This document shows positions 25,890 through 33,346 of a stretch of 39,574 nucleotides of DNA, piece by piece. Origin of the DNA: Defluviitaleaceae bacterium. GTDB taxonomy: Bacteria > Bacillota > Clostridia > Lachnospirales > WQUN01. The position numbers and the translations under genes were made by a program. The notes under the pieces were generated by a model. That model worked only from the letters and a program-made list of their open reading frames with translations, made no database searches and had not been told where the DNA came from. The stretch's first letter is position 1. Each line of letters opens with the position of its first letter. The stretch covers positions 1-39,574 of the forward strand of contig WQRX01000031.1 of NCBI GenBank assembly GCA_009786535.1, in the 5' to 3' direction.

Positions 25890-26360
25890 ATAGGCATACG
25901 ACCCCCTTGGAAAATGGGGGTTTGTCAAGCCCTCGGTCGGAGGGTGAGTGCTTGACACCCTTTCCGCTTTCATCCCGGCATGTTCCTGCGTTGACCCTTG
26001 TGTGAGTTTGGCGCATTATCTCGGAAGAACTGCCCCGCTCCCGCGCCCTCCGACGCGTCGTGGTGATTGGGTACAGTAGGCCTTGTTATCGACCTTCGGG
26101 CATCCCGCTCGTGCCAACGACACATCATGGCTGGGATTGCCCGCCTCCGGTATCAACCGGCTGCGGATAGCTTTGTTCATTCGGTGGCTAGCCGTTGGGT
26201 GGTGCTTGTTTCGCCGTATCACTTCCTTTCTCCCATATGGGCATAAAAATAGCCGGACGCAATTCCCGCGAATACTGCGGGGCGCGTCCGGCCTCTGCTG
26301 TATTCAATTGTCCTCCGCGATTTGCGGCGGTATAACTACCGAACGGGCACCTACCTAGCA
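25890..26360. other. GC-rich structured non-coding block of the mobile element
   Basis: The 1.2-kb gap 25759-26985 has no convincing gene. Its left part is GC-rich and rich in inverted repeats: ACCCCC/GGGGGT (about 25910-25931); GTCAAG..CTTGAC enclosing CCCTC/GAGGG (about 25927-25957); and GCCGGACGC/GCGTCCGGC (26252-26292), which on the minus strand is followed by TATTTTTATG like a terminator. A 68-codon minus-strand ORF (26016-26222, GTG start) has no properly spaced ribosome site. The block could be a structured RNA, an origin of transfer or a recombination region upstream of tnpW. I cannot decide between these. Confidence 0.4.
26252..26292 (-). terminator. Strong hairpin with T tract
   Basis: GCCGGACGC and GCGTCCGGC form a perfect 9-bp stem, with an inner CCCGC/GCGGG element. 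On the minus strand it is followed by TATTTTTATG. No coding gene precedes it on that strand until tnpV (26986), so it may end a non-coding transcript from the origin-like region. Confidence 0.5.
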
Positions 26361-26499
26361 CGTTTTACGCGCTGACGGGTTACCCGCTTGATTTATATGC
26401 GGAGGATAATACGGATTCGCATTTATGTCAAGGAAAAACATGGCATAAAATGGAATCACGATATTTGGTTGTCAAGGTGCATGGTGTGGGCGTTACTCC

Positions 26500-26800
26500 C
26501 TCGCCTTATAGCCGTGGAAAGATATAATTCCTGCATATCGGCAGAGAAATATTTATCCACAGAAAAATACTTTCACTACTAAGCCGAAAAAGTCATGGGG
26601 GTGGGCGAAAAATAATGCATCATTTACCCATTCCCCTTATAGCCGTGGGAATGGGCATTTTTATGTATACCCCATAAAAATATTTATCCACAGGCGTTAT
26701 ACTATGTAGCCGTGAAATAGGGCATTTAACAACCTGTGAAGAAAATTTTTTTTAATAAAAAATATACCCCTCATTTTTGAGCCGAAGCATTATATGGATA
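26500..26800. other. Candidate replication origin with DnaA boxes and spaced repeats
   Basis: Two perfect DnaA boxes (TTATCCACA) lie at 26553-26561 and 26684-26692, each inside AATATTTATCCACAG and 131 bp apart. An AGCCG motif, three times in the form TAGCCGTGRRA, recurs at 26510, 26582, 26641, 26708 and 26780, spaced 59-72 bp. The flank is very A+T rich (about 26740-26930), as in a melting region. No protein is encoded. With a RepA-like ATPase in the same element this suggests an origin used after excision. Chance occurrence of single boxes is possible, but the paired context argues against it. Confidence 0.5.
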
Positions 26801-26929
26801 GGGGGTAAAAATAAGATTTATTTAATTGTTGTAAAGTAGCGTAAAAACGCAGTCAAAAAAATAGGTGATAATTTATGTGTAATTCATCAATAATTCAACA
26901 AAAAATCAATCTGTTTTATATGTAAAACA

Positions 26930-26956
26930 AAAAGATGCCCAATCGGGGTGCATCTA
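26930..26956 (-). terminator. Terminator after tnpV
   Basis: On the minus strand AGATGC and GCATCT pair around a short CCCC/GG-containing loop, followed by TTTTTG. It sits about 30 bp beyond the tnpV stop codon. Confidence 0.6.
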
Positions 26957-26985
26957 TCCCGAATGAAGCATCTTTTAATTTGGGG

Positions 26986-27339
26986 TTACTTGTACACCAG
27001 TTCAGATATAACAATTGCTTCTGCTGTGTGGTGCAACGCTTTCATGTGTGCCACCCAACCCATTTGGTCGGTTGATTTATTGGGTGGTGGGTTTCTTTGG
27101 ACGAAATGTGATATAATCACGTCCAATCGCTGTTGTGCGACACGTTGAATGTCGCGTAAATGTGGGTACAATTTTTCCGTTAGTAATAATTGGTTGTACA
27201 AGATTAGGCGATGATTTTTCAAGTACGCCTTTCTCATGCGTCCATACTTGTCTAACGGTTTTGTATCCTTGGGTTCGCTCAGTGCGATGTTGGGGCGCAA
27301 ATAATCCCCAACTTGGCTGTAGGAGATGTTTGACGGCAT
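26986..27339 (-). CDS. TnpV-like transposon-encoded protein
   Basis: The 117-residue product matches the TnpV family of serine-recombinase transposons in pattern. It has an N-terminal YSQVGDYLRPNI segment, then LDKYGRMRKAYLKNHRLILY, LLTEKLYPHLRDIQRVAQQR, and a closing MGWVAHMKALHHTAEAIVISEL. The ribosome site AAAGGAA precedes the ATG by 7 bases. TnpV has no established activity. It is the outermost gene of the element on the right, so the element end probably lies in the 78 bp between it and the MATE gene. Confidence 0.82.
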   Translation of the reverse strand: MPSNISYSQVGDYLRPNIALSEPKDTKPLDKYGRMRKAYLKNHRLILYNQLLLTEKLYPHLRDIQRVAQQRLDVIISHFVQRNPPPNKSTDQMGWVAHMKALHHTAEAIVISELVYK

Positions 27340-27417
27340 AAATCAATTCCTTTCACGCATAGCTGGAATGTCTGTTTATGCCGTAAACGAGCCAACCGCC
27401 ATGCTATTCTAGTAGGG

Positions 27418-28875
27418 TTAATTTCTTAACCCCCTTAGTAGAGTAGCAAAGGCAGCGCCCCACGGTTTTAATTTCTTATCCCACCACCAATACCAGCCCA
27501 TCAGCCACAAGCTCCGTATCGTTACAGAAATGGCAATGCCGTACCATATGCCGTTTAAGCCCCACACGCGCACCAGTGCATAGGCGAAGATTACACGCAG
27601 CACATTACTCACAATACTCACAATACTGGGCTTTACCGTTTGCCCCTGCCCGCGGAACGCCCCTGCGGAAACGCCTTCCATACAGCCGAGGATTTGGGTT
27701 AGGGCAAATACGCGCAAATAATCCCCGCCCATGCGAATTTCCTCGGGGCAGGTAAGGAATATGCCCACAAGGGGTTCGGCAAGGAAGAAGAGGAATGCGG
27801 CGGCAAGTGTGCCGTAAATGCCCATAGCAATGATGCCCAGTTTATAGCCCGTGCGTATGCGCTCCCATTTTTGCGCGCCGTAATTTTGCCCCATATATGC
27901 CGTAATTGCAGAGGCAAACCCGCCACCAACAAGATAGGCAAGAGCTTCTACCTGATAGCCTACACGGTGGGCGGCAATGGCGCCCGTGCCAAAATCGGCG
28001 ATTAAACGTGCCACCACCATAAACAAGAAAGTAAATAGCGCAGATTCGATAGCAACGGGAATGCCCCACTTAAAGATTTGGCGCACCGATTCACGGCAGG
28101 GGCGCACAAAGAAGGCAAATTTCGGGAAGGGGCGCTGGCTGTATTTTTTCATTGCCCATATTTTTAGGGCGAGATTTGCGGCGGAGGCGACTACCGTTCC
28201 CAACGCCGCTCCTGTAATACCCAGCCCCGCGCCGATGGGCAAAGAAAATCCCCCCATGTAACACGCTTCCCGCATAATGACAAAGGATGCCCCATCAAAC
28301 CGAAGATAGCGGGAAAATATTAAAAACGGCGAAATTACGATGTTTACAACCAGCCCAAAGGCATTGATATAAAACGGCAGCTTGGTATTGCCAAAACCGT
28401 TAAACACACCCGTGATAATATTGTGTATAAAAATTAACGGCAAACCCAGTGCGGAAATTGCGAGGTATTGCTTCGCCTCGTACACTACTTGGGCGTCGTC
28501 AATATTAAAAAAGGCGATAAGGGGAGCGCGGGCAAAAATCATTATTGCGGTAAACGCAATACCCAGCACAACGGCAACCCAAAAGGCATTGTTGGCAAAT
28601 TTCTTCGCCCCTTCCTCATCACCCTTGCCTATGTACTGCGAAACGCCTATTTCTGCGCCCATTCTGCCAATTACAATGAGCGCTTGCGCAAGCCAAAGGT
28701 ACATTGCCGCCGTACCCACCGCCGCGACAGAAGCCGAAGAAAGCCGCCCCATCCAGAACATATCCGTTAGGTTGTACGCCATTTGCATAAAGGACGTAGC
28801 CATTAACGGCATGGAGATGAAAAGCAGCTTTGTAAAAATTTTGCCTTGGGTTAAGTCATATTTATTGCGGGACAG
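27418..28875 (-). CDS. MATE family multidrug/Na+ efflux transporter
   Basis: The frame from the first ATG (28812, MPLMATSFMQMAYNLTD) would lack the first part of the family's N-terminus. Upstream in frame are the typical residues KYDLTQGKIFTKLLFIS, and the only plausible initiator is a CTG at 28875. It sits six bases after GGAGAGG and two bases after the degV stop codon, giving 485 residues. The protein has two MatE halves with about 12 hydrophobic segments, for example MWLAQALIVIGRMGAEIGVSQ-like and AITAYMGQNYGAQKWERI motifs. It exports drugs or metabolites in exchange for cations. It is co-transcribed with degV. Its 3' end abuts the mobile element. Confidence 0.9.
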   Translation of the reverse strand: MSRNKYDLTQGKIFTKLLFISMPLMATSFMQMAYNLTDMFWMGRLSSASVAAVGTAAMYLWLAQALIVIGRMGAEIGVSQYIGKGDEEGAKKFANNAFWVAVVLGIAFTAIMIFARAPLIAFFNIDDAQVVYEAKQYLAISALGLPLIFIHNIITGVFNGFGNTKLPFYINAFGLVVNIVISPFLIFSRYLRFDGASFVIMREACYMGGFSLPIGAGLGITGAALGTVVASAANLALKIWAMKKYSQRPFPKFAFFVRPCRESVRQIFKWGIPVAIESALFTFLFMVVARLIADFGTGAIAAHRVGYQVEALAYLVGGGFASAITAYMGQNYGAQKWERIRTGYKLGIIAMGIYGTLAAAFLFFLAEPLVGIFLTCPEEIRMGGDYLRVFALTQILGCMEGVSAGAFRGQGQTVKPSIVSIVSNVLRVIFAYALVRVWGLNGIWYGIAISVTIRSLWLMGWYWWWDKKLKPWGAAFATLLRGLRN

Positions 28876-28877
28876 TG

Positions 28878-29762
28878 CTATCCTCTCCGCTCATTACCTA
28901 AGAAGAATAGGGCAATAGTGCCGGGACCTGTGTGTGCGCCGATTACGGGACCAATTTCGTTAATAATAAATTCGTGCTTGCCGTGCTTGGCGATGATTAA
29001 ATTTTTCAATTGCTCCGCCAAATCGGGGGCGTCGCTGTGGGAAATAAACAGGGGCTGGTTTCCGGGGTTCATTTCATGGGCGGTAAGCTGCTCCACCATA
29101 AATTCCAACGCTTTGTTATGCCCGCGCGCTTTATGCATTGGAGTAAGCTTGCCCTCCTTGGTTACGTGAAGCATGGGCTTTACGCTTAGCATCGTACCCA
29201 CAAATGCCGCAGCACCCGAAACACGCCCGCCCCTGCGCAGGTGGTGCAAATCGTCTGCCATTATCCAGTGGTGCAGGTTGGGGATTAGTCCTTCAAGATA
29301 CGCCGCCAGCTCGTCAATGTTTTTGCCCTCGTCGCGACCCTTGGCGGCATAATAGGCGAGCATTCCTTGAGCAAGGGATGCGGATTTTGTATCAATGGTG
29401 ATAATTTTACGGTCGGGGAACTTCTCACGCAGCTCCCGCGCGGCAAGCATACTTTGGTCATAGCTTTTACTTAGCGCAGAGGAAAGGCACATATACAGCA
29501 CGTCCTTGCCCTCTTGTAAAAACGGCTCCCAAATCTCCATGTAACGGAACTGGTTTACCTGCGTGGTAGAACCCGTTTTACCCGCCCGTAACGCACCGTA
29601 AAAATTGGTCACGGAAAGGTCGCGCCAGTCCAAATAATTGTAATACTCCTTGCCGTCTAAATTAAAAATGTAGGGAATAATTTCAATGCTCCATTCCGTC
29701 GCTTTGTTTTGCGGAAGGTCGGTGGTCGAATCGGTGATAATCACATAATTGTTCATGGGCAT
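28878..29762 (-). CDS. DegV family fatty-acid-binding protein
   Basis: The 294-residue product is a full-length DegV protein. Relatives bind fatty acids for the FakA kinase. Family signatures are ITDSTTDLP at about 9-17, AGKTGSTTQVN (lipid carboxylate site), LSSALSKSYDQS, DTKSASLAQGM, DDLHHLRRGGRVSGAAAFVG, and the C-terminal GPVIGAHTGPGTIALFF. The ribosome site AAAGGAG lies 4 bases before ATG 29762 and 10 before ATG 29756, so either may start translation. A good promoter precedes the gene and the MATE gene follows directly. Confidence 0.93.
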   Translation of the reverse strand: MPMNNYVIITDSTTDLPQNKATEWSIEIIPYIFNLDGKEYYNYLDWRDLSVTNFYGALRAGKTGSTTQVNQFRYMEIWEPFLQEGKDVLYMCLSSALSKSYDQSMLAARELREKFPDRKIITIDTKSASLAQGMLAYYAAKGRDEGKNIDELAAYLEGLIPNLHHWIMADDLHHLRRGGRVSGAAAFVGTMLSVKPMLHVTKEGKLTPMHKARGHNKALEFMVEQLTAHEMNPGNQPLFISHSDAPDLAEQLKNLIIAKHGKHEFIINEIGPVIGAHTGPGTIALFFLGNERRG

Positions 29763-29801
29763 TACGCTCCTTTGGATTTGCTTGTTTATTTTGCTCGGTA
29801 G

Positions 29802-29830
29802 AATATATACGCTAAGCGCTAAGATGTAAA
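29802..29830 (-). promoter_or_regulatory. Sigma-A promoter of degV-MATE
   Basis: On the minus strand TTTACA (29825-29830), a 17-base spacer and TATATT (29802-29807) match the consensus at five of six positions each. The spacer contains a tandem CTTAGCG-like repeat with a palindromic AGCGCT, which could be an operator. Confidence 0.65.
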
Positions 29831-29882
29831 TACATTTTTTTGACTATCAGAATTACAAAAGCCTGCGTAAAAAAAGGAACGC

Positions 29883-30617
29883 TCACTTCACCGCTAATAT
29901 GGTTACAATAAACCGCGCGTCGTCGCCGTAGTGTGTGGCGGAAATTTCGGCTTCATCTACATGAATAAGGCATGGCGGGGCATCAAATATTTCCGCCAGA
30001 TAGCGCGTGCCGTCGGGGGATTGGTGGATATATCCCGCGTTTTCGGCAAGAAAATCGGCGTATTCTTCCAGCACTAAATCGTTTTCATATATGATTTGCG
30101 CGTGGGGAAAGCCCACATAGCGGATATGCCACGGCTCGTAAATGATGTTTGTAATATGCGTTTTGTGCGCAGGGTAGCGCAGGATAAAGCCGTGCTTGTG
30201 GGCATTTTGGGCAAGCCATATACCCGCCTGCGTTGTGCCGAAAGACTGGGACAGGCTGCCCGTTGTGCTTACGTCCAGGGCTAAGCCCAGTTGATGTTCG
30301 CTTGCGCCTGCGCTTTGTACAATGCTTGCGGCGCGGGCGGTTGCTTCTTGTACGGAAAGCCCTTGCGATGTGTAATGCCGTATTTTTTGCCGATGCAGTT
30401 GCGACTGCCGCTCATACGAGCGGTAAGCGCTGTGCAGGTGCAGCCCGCAGAGGTTTTCCTCCTGCATATGCGCGAGCAACTGCAAAAACCCCGCGTTGGC
30501 GGCGGGGTGCAAATATACGTTGTTATAGGCAACAAGCCGAGGCGGTTCGTAACACTCGGGCAGGGGGTGCGCGGCGTTTACCAGCCATAAAAATGCGCAT
30601 AAAAAAAGGGAAGTCAT
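29883..30617 (-). CDS. VanY-type D-alanyl-D-alanine carboxypeptidase
   Basis: The 244-residue protein begins with a short hydrophobic signal (SLFLCAFLWLVNAAH), so it acts outside the membrane on peptidoglycan stem peptides. The zinc peptidase motifs of the M15B/VanY family are present: SAYRSYERQ at about 63-71, SEHQLGLALDV at 106-116 (H108 and D115 as zinc ligands) and EPWHIRYVG at 161-169 (E161 catalytic, H164 ligand). It lies 28 bp after a small membrane-protein gene and may be the last gene of the mutL operon. No clear Shine-Dalgarno sequence is seen. Confidence 0.9.
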   Translation of the reverse strand: MTSLFLCAFLWLVNAAHPLPECYEPPRLVAYNNVYLHPAANAGFLQLLAHMQEENLCGLHLHSAYRSYERQSQLHRQKIRHYTSQGLSVQEATARAASIVQSAGASEHQLGLALDVSTTGSLSQSFGTTQAGIWLAQNAHKHGFILRYPAHKTHITNIIYEPWHIRYVGFPHAQIIYENDLVLEEYADFLAENAGYIHQSPDGTRYLAEIFDAPPCLIHVDEAEISATHYGDDARFIVTILAVK

Positions 30618-30645
30618 GCCGCTAGTATACGCCGTTTTTGCGGTT

Positions 30646-30867
30646 TTACTCTTCTGCGGCGGGTATGTCGGTTACTTCGTCCTTTTCGCACAATTTATTT
30701 TCCAATCGGTTAAGACGGAACATAATAGCGCCCACAAGCAAGCCAAGGAAAACTGCCAGCGAAAAACCTTGCCCAATGCTGAGCGACGTAGCGATTGCGC
30801 CAATCATGCCGCCCACACAAAATACTAAAAAATAGTCACTACCTAAAATTTTTCGGATAATTTTCAT
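30646..30867 (-). CDS. Small two-span membrane protein
   Basis: The 73-residue product has two hydrophobic segments (YFLVFCVGGMIGAIATSL and FSLAVFLGLLVGAIMF) and an acidic tail. Its ATG overlaps the TGA of the PLP-enzyme gene as ATGA, so it is translationally coupled to it. No family is recognised. Its place suggests a role tied to the PLP enzyme or simple co-expression. Confidence 0.75.
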   Translation of the reverse strand: MKIIRKILGSDYFLVFCVGGMIGAIATSLSIGQGFSLAVFLGLLVGAIMFRLNRLENKLCEKDEVTDIPAAEE

Positions 30868-32153
30868 AGTTGAACCATCCCTTCTTTGTATAATGCGTCC
30901 AGCGCATAAATCGCCCCCGCCCGTGCATGTGCCGCCGTTAGCCCGCCTTGGAAAAATACGTTGTACGGCGCACGCATTGGCGCATCGGCGCTAAGCTCGA
31001 TAGACGAGCCTTGCACAAATGTACCGCCCGCCATTACTACACCGTCTGTGTAGCCCGGCATTGGCGCGGCTTCGGGGGTTACGTAGCTGTCTACGGGCGC
31101 GGCGGACTGTATTCCGCGGCAAAAGGCGAGAACCTTCTTCGCATCGCCAAGCCGAATGGCTTGCACAATGTCGGTACGCTTTGCGGCAGGCGTTGGGTTT
31201 ACGGGGAATCCTAATTTCTCAAATACCGCCGAGGTAAGAACCGCCCCTTGAATACACCCGCTTACAGTTTGCGGCGCAATAAACAGACCTTGCAATAAAC
31301 TGCGCGTCATACCCAGCGTTGGTCCAACATCGCCGCCAATACCCGGCGCAGTTAGCCGCGTTGCGGCGAGTTCAACATATTTGCGCTTACCCGCTACATA
31401 CCCCCCGCCTGCGGCAATACCGCCGCCGGGGTTTTTAATCAGCGAGCCTGCGATAATATCCGCCCCCGCTTCAATGGGTTCTCGGTCTTCTACAAATTCG
31501 CCGTAGCAGTTGTCCACCATAATGCATACATCGGGGCGGATTTCGCGGATTTCGGCAATAAGGTTTTCAATGTTAGCGATGGTGAAAGACGGACGCCACG
31601 CATAGCCCTTTGAACGCTGAATAGTCACCATTTTTATTTGCGGGAACGCTCCCAGCACATGGCGCACGGCGGGCAAATCAATTTCCCCCACTTCGGTTAA
31701 ATCTGTTTGCTTGTAGGTGATGCCGTATTCCGCCAGTGACCCTTCGGCGGGGCGAATGCCGATTACGCGTTCCAGCGTGTCGTAGGGCGCACCCACGGGG
31801 GAATACAGCATGTCATGCGGGCGCAAATTGCCGAATAACGCTACCGCCAGCGCATGTGTGCCCGAAATTAACTGCGGGCGCACCAATGCCGCCTCAGCAC
31901 AGAAGATTTCCGCATAAATATCCTCCAATGCTTGGCGTCCAATGTCGTGGTAGCCGTAGCCTGTGCTGTCCACAAAATGCCCGTCGGAAAGGCGGCATTT
32001 TTGCATGGCGTGCAGTACCTTTAGCTGGTTGGCATCGGCAATTTCGTTTGCTTGGGCGTAGACGCGGGCTATTGCGGGGTCCTGCTCTGTTTTTTCGGCG
32101 TAGCTTGCAACAATGGGAGCGGTACCATTTTGAATTAAGCGGTGGTAAAGCAT
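30864..32153 (-). CDS. PLP-dependent methionine gamma-lyase family / aluminium resistance protein
   Basis: The 429-residue product belongs to the fold-type I PLP family annotated as aluminium resistance protein or methionine gamma-lyase-like (PF06838 type). It is typically found next to hfq in Clostridia, as here. The likely PLP lysine is K240 in GSLIKNPGGG. Upstream are VDNCYGEFVE (PLP-ring aspartate) and HALAVALFGNL. GYGYHDIGRQALEDIYAEIF is a family hallmark. The predicted role is sulfur amino acid metabolism, but the natural substrate is not settled. The ATG lies 19 bp inside the end of hfq and the stop overlaps the next gene by 4 bp. Confidence 0.88.
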   Translation of the reverse strand: MLYHRLIQNGTAPIVASYAEKTEQDPAIARVYAQANEIADANQLKVLHAMQKCRLSDGHFVDSTGYGYHDIGRQALEDIYAEIFCAEAALVRPQLISGTHALAVALFGNLRPHDMLYSPVGAPYDTLERVIGIRPAEGSLAEYGITYKQTDLTEVGEIDLPAVRHVLGAFPQIKMVTIQRSKGYAWRPSFTIANIENLIAEIREIRPDVCIMVDNCYGEFVEDREPIEAGADIIAGSLIKNPGGGIAAGGGYVAGKRKYVELAATRLTAPGIGGDVGPTLGMTRSLLQGLFIAPQTVSGCIQGAVLTSAVFEKLGFPVNPTPAAKRTDIVQAIRLGDAKKVLAFCRGIQSAAPVDSYVTPEAAPMPGYTDGVVMAGGTFVQGSSIELSADAPMRAPYNVFFQGGLTAAHARAGAIYALDALYKEGMVQL

Positions 32154-32428
32154 TTGGTACTGTCGCCTTCCGCATTAGTTACGGTGCTTTCGGTTACGGT
32201 TACGCGGTCAACCACATTTAGCCTTAGCACAGCCTTTAACGGCGCAACGGTGGAAACGGCGTGCTTATACACCATTTGCTGCTTGCCGTCTGCTTCTACG
32301 ATAATTACGTAGTTATCAAACGCCTTAATTTGCCCCCGTATTTGGAAGCCGTTGGTGAGAAAAATGGTTACGGGCACGTTCTCCTTACGGACTGCGCTCA
32401 ACAGCATGTCTTGGTAATTTTGGCTCAT
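32135..32428 (-). CDS. hfq: RNA chaperone Hfq
   Basis: The 97-residue protein is an Sm-like hexameric RNA chaperone. The Sm1 region VTIFLTNGFQIRGQIKAFDN and the Sm2 motif YKHAVSTV are intact, with the Q8-like NYQDMLLS segment at the N-terminus. The C-terminal tail extends about 25 residues past the core and ends in DSTKCFTTA, overlapping the start of the PLP-enzyme gene. The ribosome site is GGGAGA. The gene lies 3 bp after miaA, the usual clostridial order. Confidence 0.95.
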   Translation of the reverse strand: MSQNYQDMLLSAVRKENVPVTIFLTNGFQIRGQIKAFDNYVIIVEADGKQQMVYKHAVSTVAPLKAVLRLNVVDRVTVTESTVTNAEGDSTKCFTTA

Positions 32429-32431
32429 ATT

Positions 32432-33346
32432 TTATCTCCCTTTCGTGAGGATTTTTTTAGCAATTTCATCGGCACACCCGCCGGAGGCATCAATCCAAAT
32501 TGCATGAGGCGCGCTATTACGAAACCACGTAAGCTGGCGTTTTGCGTAACGGCGCGTACTTTGCGCAATATGCTCGTGCAGTGGCTGTGCATTTTGCAAT
32601 ACTTCTTTATACCCGATACTTTGCATTGCGGGCAAGTGGGCTGCGTAACCCGCTGCTAATAAATTTGCCGCTTCTTGTTCAAGCCCTGCGCTTAGCATAA
32701 CATTTGTGCGGGCATTTATGCGCGCATATAATTGCTCGCGGGGCATATCCAGCACAAAAAAGTGCGTATCTGCGGGAAGGCTTGTCGTTTTCTTCTCCCG
32801 CTGTATTGCGTTGTGCAGCGAAAAAAGCGTACCTGTACTTTCACAAAACGCCAGTGCCCGCGCTACGCGCTTTATATTTTGCGGGTGTATGCCTTGGGCG
32901 GCTTGCGGGTCGCGCCGGGTTAGCATTTCATGTACATGGTTAGCGCCTTTTTCGGCGGCGAGGGCGGTGTACTGCGCCCGAAGGGTGGTATCGTCTGTTT
33001 CCCCGCCCTGCGAAAAATCTGTATCATATACCACGGCGTTGATATAAAAGCCCGTACCCCCCACCAGAATGGGAACGCTCCCGCGCGCAAGGATTTGGGA
33101 AATTTTTTCCTTCGCAAGCTCCTTAAACAGCGCAACGGAAAACGGCTCATCGGGGCGCACGATATCTAATAAGTGGTGGGGAACGCTCCCGCGTTCATCC
33201 AAGGTAGGCTTTGCCGTGCCAATGTCCATTCCCTTATAGACCTGCATGGAATCGGCATTGATAATTTCACCGTTAATTTTTTGCGCAAGGGCTACGGCAA
33301 CGGCGGATTTACCGCTTGCGGTTGCCCCTGCAATTACATACAGCAT
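32432..33346 (-). CDS. miaA: tRNA dimethylallyltransferase MiaA
   Basis: The 304-residue enzyme transfers a dimethylallyl group to A37 of tRNAs that read codons beginning with U. The P-loop GATASGKS is at residues 7-14, followed by NADSMQVYKGMDIGTAKP, PHHLLDIVRP and VGGTGFYINAVVYD. The C-terminal GYKEVLQ and TRRYAKRQLTWFRN motifs (tRNA binding) are intact. The length is normal. Its ATG overlaps the mutL stop by one base (TGATG), indicating translational coupling. Confidence 0.96.
   Translation of the reverse strand: MLYVIAGATASGKSAVAVALAQKINGEIINADSMQVYKGMDIGTAKPTLDERGSVPHHLLDIVRPDEPFSVALFKELAKEKISQILARGSVPILVGGTGFYINAVVYDTDFSQGGETDDTTLRAQYTALAAEKGANHVHEMLTRRDPQAAQGIHPQNIKRVARALAFCESTGTLFSLHNAIQREKKTTSLPADTHFFVLDMPREQLYARINARTNVMLSAGLEQEAANLLAAGYAAHLPAMQSIGYKEVLQNAQPLHEHIAQSTRRYAKRQLTWFRNSAPHAIWIDASGGCADEIAKKILTKGR

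Larger units (their letters stand above)
20100..27400. mobile_element. Mobilizable integrative element (serine recombinase, relaxase, RepA-like, TnpV/TnpW)
   Basis: Minus-strand genes for TnpV, TnpW, a large serine recombinase, a RepA-like ATPase, MobC and a MobA/MobL relaxase lie together, with non-coding structured blocks at both sides. No type IV secretion genes are present, so it could be mobilized only with help from another element. Large serine recombinases leave very short target duplications, and I could not identify the exact ends. The left limit is between 20100 and 20372 and the right limit between 27340 and 27418. Whether the tyrosine recombinase and regulator genes to the left belong to it is unclear. 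Confidence 0.65.

Noticed and set aside
26016..26222. Minus-strand ORF of 68 codons
   Set aside because: The GTG start directly abuts the purine-rich stretch, leaving no proper spacing. The region is dominated by hairpins, so RNA or DNA structure is a better reading.
30611..30625. Leaderless promoter for the VanY-type gene (TATACT six bases before ATG)
   Set aside because: No -35 element lies at the right distance, and the gene is only 28 bp from the upstream gene, so co-transcription is more likely.
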